Assembly: GCF_000701465.1 (NCBI RefSeq)
Contig: NZ_JNIY01000003.1
Span: 620,001-684,000 of the forward strand
Direction: 5' to 3'
DNA length: 64,000 bases
Source: Paraoerskovia marina DSM 21750
GTDB taxonomy: Bacteria; Actinomycetota; Actinomycetes; Actinomycetales; Cellulomonadaceae
The position numbers and the translations under genes are program-made. Position 1 is the stretch's first letter; every line of letters starts with the position of its first letter. Below are positions 62,625-64,000 of the stretch, piece by piece. The notes under the pieces were generated by a model, which saw nothing but the letters and a program-made list of their open reading frames with translations, made no database searches and was not told where the DNA came from.

Positions 62625-62650
62625 GATCGTCCGACGCTCGTCGGACGATC
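62625..62650 (+). promoter_or_regulatory. Hairpin between rplK and rplA
   Basis: GATCGTCCGAC and GTCGGACGATC form a perfect 11-base-pair stem with a GCTC loop, 16 bases after the rplK stop. It could be an attenuator or an RNA processing or stability element. No classical L1-binding motif was recognised. Confidence 0.5.
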
Positions 62651-62707
62651 AGTGGAAGGGTCCGCGCGGACCCGCTCACCACGACTGCTCAGACAAAGGA
62701 GAAGCAG

Positions 62708-63424
62708 ATGGCAACGCGCAGCAAGGCCTACCGGGCCGCCGCAGAGAAGATCGACCGCGACGAGGTCTACGCCCCGCTGGACGCCGTGCGTCTCGCGAAG
62801 GAGACCGCGACTGTCAAGTACGACGCGACCGTCGAGGTCGCGTTCCGTCTCGGCGTCGACCCCCGCAAGGCCGACCAGATGGTCCGTGGCACGGTCAACC
62901 TGCCCCACGGCACCGGCAAGACGGCCCGCGTGATCGTCTTCGCGAACGGCGACAAGGCGGAGCAGGCACTCGCTGCCGGCGCCGATGAGGTCGGCGGTGA
63001 CGACCTCATCGCGAAGGTCGCCGCCGGGTACACCGACTTCGACGCCGCCGTGGCGACGCCGGACCTCATGGGCAAGGTCGGGCGCCTCGGTAAGGTCCTC
63101 GGCCCCCGCGGCCTGATGCCGAACCCGAAGACCGGCACCGTGACGATGGACGTGACGAAGGCTGTCAACGACATCAAGGGCGGCCGTATCGAGTTCCGCA
63201 TCGACAAGCACTCGAACCTGCACTTCATCATCGGCAAGGTCTCCTTCTCCGAGGAGCAGCTGGTGGAGAACTACGCCGCGGCGCTCGACGAGATCCTTCG
63301 TCTGAAGCCGTCCTCCTCGAAGGGCCGGTACATCACGAAGGCCACGATGACGACGACGATGGGCCCGGGCATCCCGCTCGACCAGAACAAGACGACGAAG
63401 CTCCTCGAGGGCGACGACGCCTGA
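62708..63424 (+). CDS. rplA: 50S ribosomal protein L1
   Basis: L1 stalk protein, 238 residues, which moves with tRNA exit and in many bacteria autoregulates its operon. Family signatures: [52 protein letters not shown] and the C-terminal [16 protein letters not shown] at 62708 follows AAGGAGAAG. The operon ends at a very strong terminator. Confidence 0.98.
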   Translation: MATRSKAYRAAAEKIDRDEVYAPLDAVRLAKETATVKYDATVEVAFRLGVDPRKADQMVRGTVNLPHGTGKTARVIVFANGDKAEQALAAGADEVGGDDLIAKVAAGYTDFDAAVATPDLMGKVGRLGKVLGPRGLMPNPKTGTVTMDVTKAVNDIKGGRIEFRIDKHSNLHFIIGKVSFSEEQLVENYAAALDEILRLKPSSSKGRYITKATMTTTMGPGIPLDQNKTTKLLEGDDA

Positions 63425-63455
63425 TCGCGTTCTGACGCCGTCGTCGACGGCAGAT

Positions 63456-63493
63456 CGAAGGCCTGGAACCACCCCCGTGGTTCCAGGCCTTCG
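63456..63493 (+). terminator. Strong terminator after rplA
   Basis: CGAAGGCCTGGAACCAC and GTGGTTCCAGGCCTTCG form a perfect 17-base-pair stem with a CCCC loop, 31 bases past the rplA stop. Confidence 0.9.
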
Positions 63494-63516
63494 GCGTTCC
63501 CCAGGCGGGCGACGCC

Positions 63517-63563
63517 CGCCGGGTGTGAAAGCCCTGCACACACGCCGGGTGTGAAAGCCCTGC
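63517..63563. repeat. Two direct copies of a 21-base repeat
   Basis: CGCCGGGTGTGAAAGCCCTGC occurs at 63517-63537 and again, identical, at 63543-63563, giving a 26-base period. It lies between the rplA terminator and the terminator of the leftward carbohydrate-binding gene. Function unknown. Confidence 0.85.
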
Positions 63564-63570
63564 TGACAGG

Positions 63571-63616
63571 CCGAGGGGCGGTGGCCTCACGTCCCCGTGA
63601 GGTCACCGCCCCTCGG
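63571..63616 (-). terminator. Terminator of the carbohydrate-binding protein gene
   Basis: CCGAGGGGCGGTGGCCTCAC and GTGAGGTCACCGCCCCTCGG form a 20-base-pair stem with one G-U pair and a GTCCCC loop, 21 bases past the leftward stop codon. Confidence 0.88.
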
Positions 63617-63636
63617 CAGTTGGTGTGGCTATCGGG

Positions 63637-64000
63637 TCAGCAGGAGCCGAGGTTCTTCCAGACTCCCCAGTCGCTCGGCGCCGGGGCGTCGTTGAGCGTC
63701 CACCACTTGGCCTGCCACGCCTGGCCGTCGTGCACGACCTGGTCGCCCCCGACGTAGACCTGGCCGGCGTTCCACGCCGAGGCCTCGCACGGGTTGGGCG
63801 AGTCGGTCGGGTTCGTCGTCGGGTCCGTGGTCGGGTCGGTCGTCGGGTCCGTGGTCGGGTCCGTGGTCGGGTCGGACGTGGGGTCGGTCGTGGGGTCGGG
63901 CGTCGGGTCCGTGGTCGGGTCCGTCGTGGGGTCCGTGGTCGGAGCACCGCTCCCGGTGCCGAGTCGCTGACCGAAGCGGTTCGCGAGCTCGTAGTTGTTC
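63637..64000 (-). CDS. Secreted protein with Thr/Pro/Asp linker and C-terminal carbohydrate-binding module (5' part beyond the window)
   Basis: Only the last 120 codons lie in the window; the start and any catalytic domain are beyond base 64000. The visible part reads NNYELANRFGQRL, then a linker of about a dozen (D)PTT-type units, then PNPCEASAWNAGQVYVGGDQ and AKWWTLNDAPAPSDWGVWKNLGSC at the end. That pattern (paired cysteines, AxxWxxxxxYxxGDxVxxxGxxWxAKWW) matches the CBM5/12 chitin/cellulose-binding module. Probably a secreted polysaccharide-degrading enzyme; the class cannot be read from what is visible. Confidence 0.85.
   Translation of the reverse strand, partial: NNYELANRFGQRLGTGSGAPTTDPTTDPTTDPTPDPTTDPTSDPTTDPTTDPTTDPTTDPTTNPTDSPNPCEASAWNAGQVYVGGDQVVHDGQAWQAKWWTLNDAPAPSDWGVWKNLGSC
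63806..63945 (-). repeat. 12-base tandem repeats encoding a Pro-Thr-Thr-Asp linker
   Basis: Repeats of GTCGGGTCCGTG and close variants, about a dozen units, encode (Pro-Thr-Thr/Ser/Pro-Asp)n on the leftward strand. Such linkers join catalytic and binding modules in secreted actinobacterial glycosidases. Confidence 0.85.

Noticed and set aside
63637-64000. Naming the catalytic class of the carbohydrate-binding protein
   Set aside because: Only the linker and binding module are in the window; cellulase, chitinase and LPMO would look alike here.

Overview
The window is a gene-dense, very GC-rich (roughly 70% by eye) stretch of an actinobacterial chromosome. Evidence for Actinomycetota: bS22 (a 32-residue basic ribosomal protein), a DUF4229 protein, a complete menaquinone pathway with a MenJ-type reductase, Rex, WXG100/EccC-type secretion proteins, frequent GTG starts, and the gene order rpmG-MaoC-MaoC-...-murB-...-tRNA-Trp-secE-nusG-rplK-rplA. 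A secreted protein with a (Pro-Thr-Thr-Asp)n linker and a C-terminal chitin/cellulose-binding module at the right edge suggests Micrococcales, most likely a Cellulomonadaceae-like organism. That placement is inference.

Layout. 1-5.5 kb: AcuC-like deacetylase, bS22, a HAD-IB phosphatase, a glutaredoxin-like protein and the NADH sensor Rex, a divergent YceI/MarR pair, and a histidine phosphatase. 5.5-9.7 kb: system II cytochrome c maturation (TlpA-like lipoprotein, CcdA, ResB, CcsB). 9.7-23.1 kb: menaquinone biosynthesis (menA, menE, menB, menC, menD, menF, menG, menJ), interspersed with a PLDc_N protein, DUF4229, a Gdx/TetR pair, an HtrA protease and a GNAT acetyltransferase. 23.1-39.4 kb: the 14-gene nuoA-N operon for respiratory complex I, followed in the same operon by a long-chain polyprenyl diphosphate synthase for the menaquinone side chain. 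40.5-45.6 kb: a WXG100-like protein, a large EccC/FtsK-type ATPase and a small partner. 45.8-51.5 kb: FprA-like ferredoxin reductase, HtpX, an alpha/beta hydrolase lipoprotein, a K+ channel, YajQ and RarD. 51.6-64 kb: tRNA-Tyr, tRNA-Thr, tRNA-Met, rpmG, two MaoC proteins, a divergent LacI/MFS pair, murB, an L,D-transpeptidase, adenosine deaminase, a two-gene ABC exporter, tRNA-Trp, secE, nusG, rplK, rplA, and the 3' end of the carbohydrate-binding protein.

How the genes fit together. Much of the window builds one electron-transport chain: complex I reduces menaquinone, the men genes and the prenyl synthase make it, MenJ saturates its side chain, and the ccd/res/ccs genes mature the cytochromes c that act downstream. 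Rex, encoded at 2.9 kb, senses NADH/NAD+. A close match to a Rex (or CRP-family) operator lies directly upstream of menJ-nuo, so the window may hold both the sensor and its main target.

No insertion sequence, prophage or CRISPR array was seen, and no stretch over 300 bases lacks a gene. The most unusual items are two tiny ORFs wedged by 4-base stop/start overlaps before nuoA and eccC, a WXG100-like protein lacking the Trp-x-Gly turn, an EccC-type ATPase with one canonical Walker A lysine out of three and an apparent ubiquitin-like N-terminus, a 111-base tail-to-tail overlap of DUF4229 with menA, and several clean palindromic operators.
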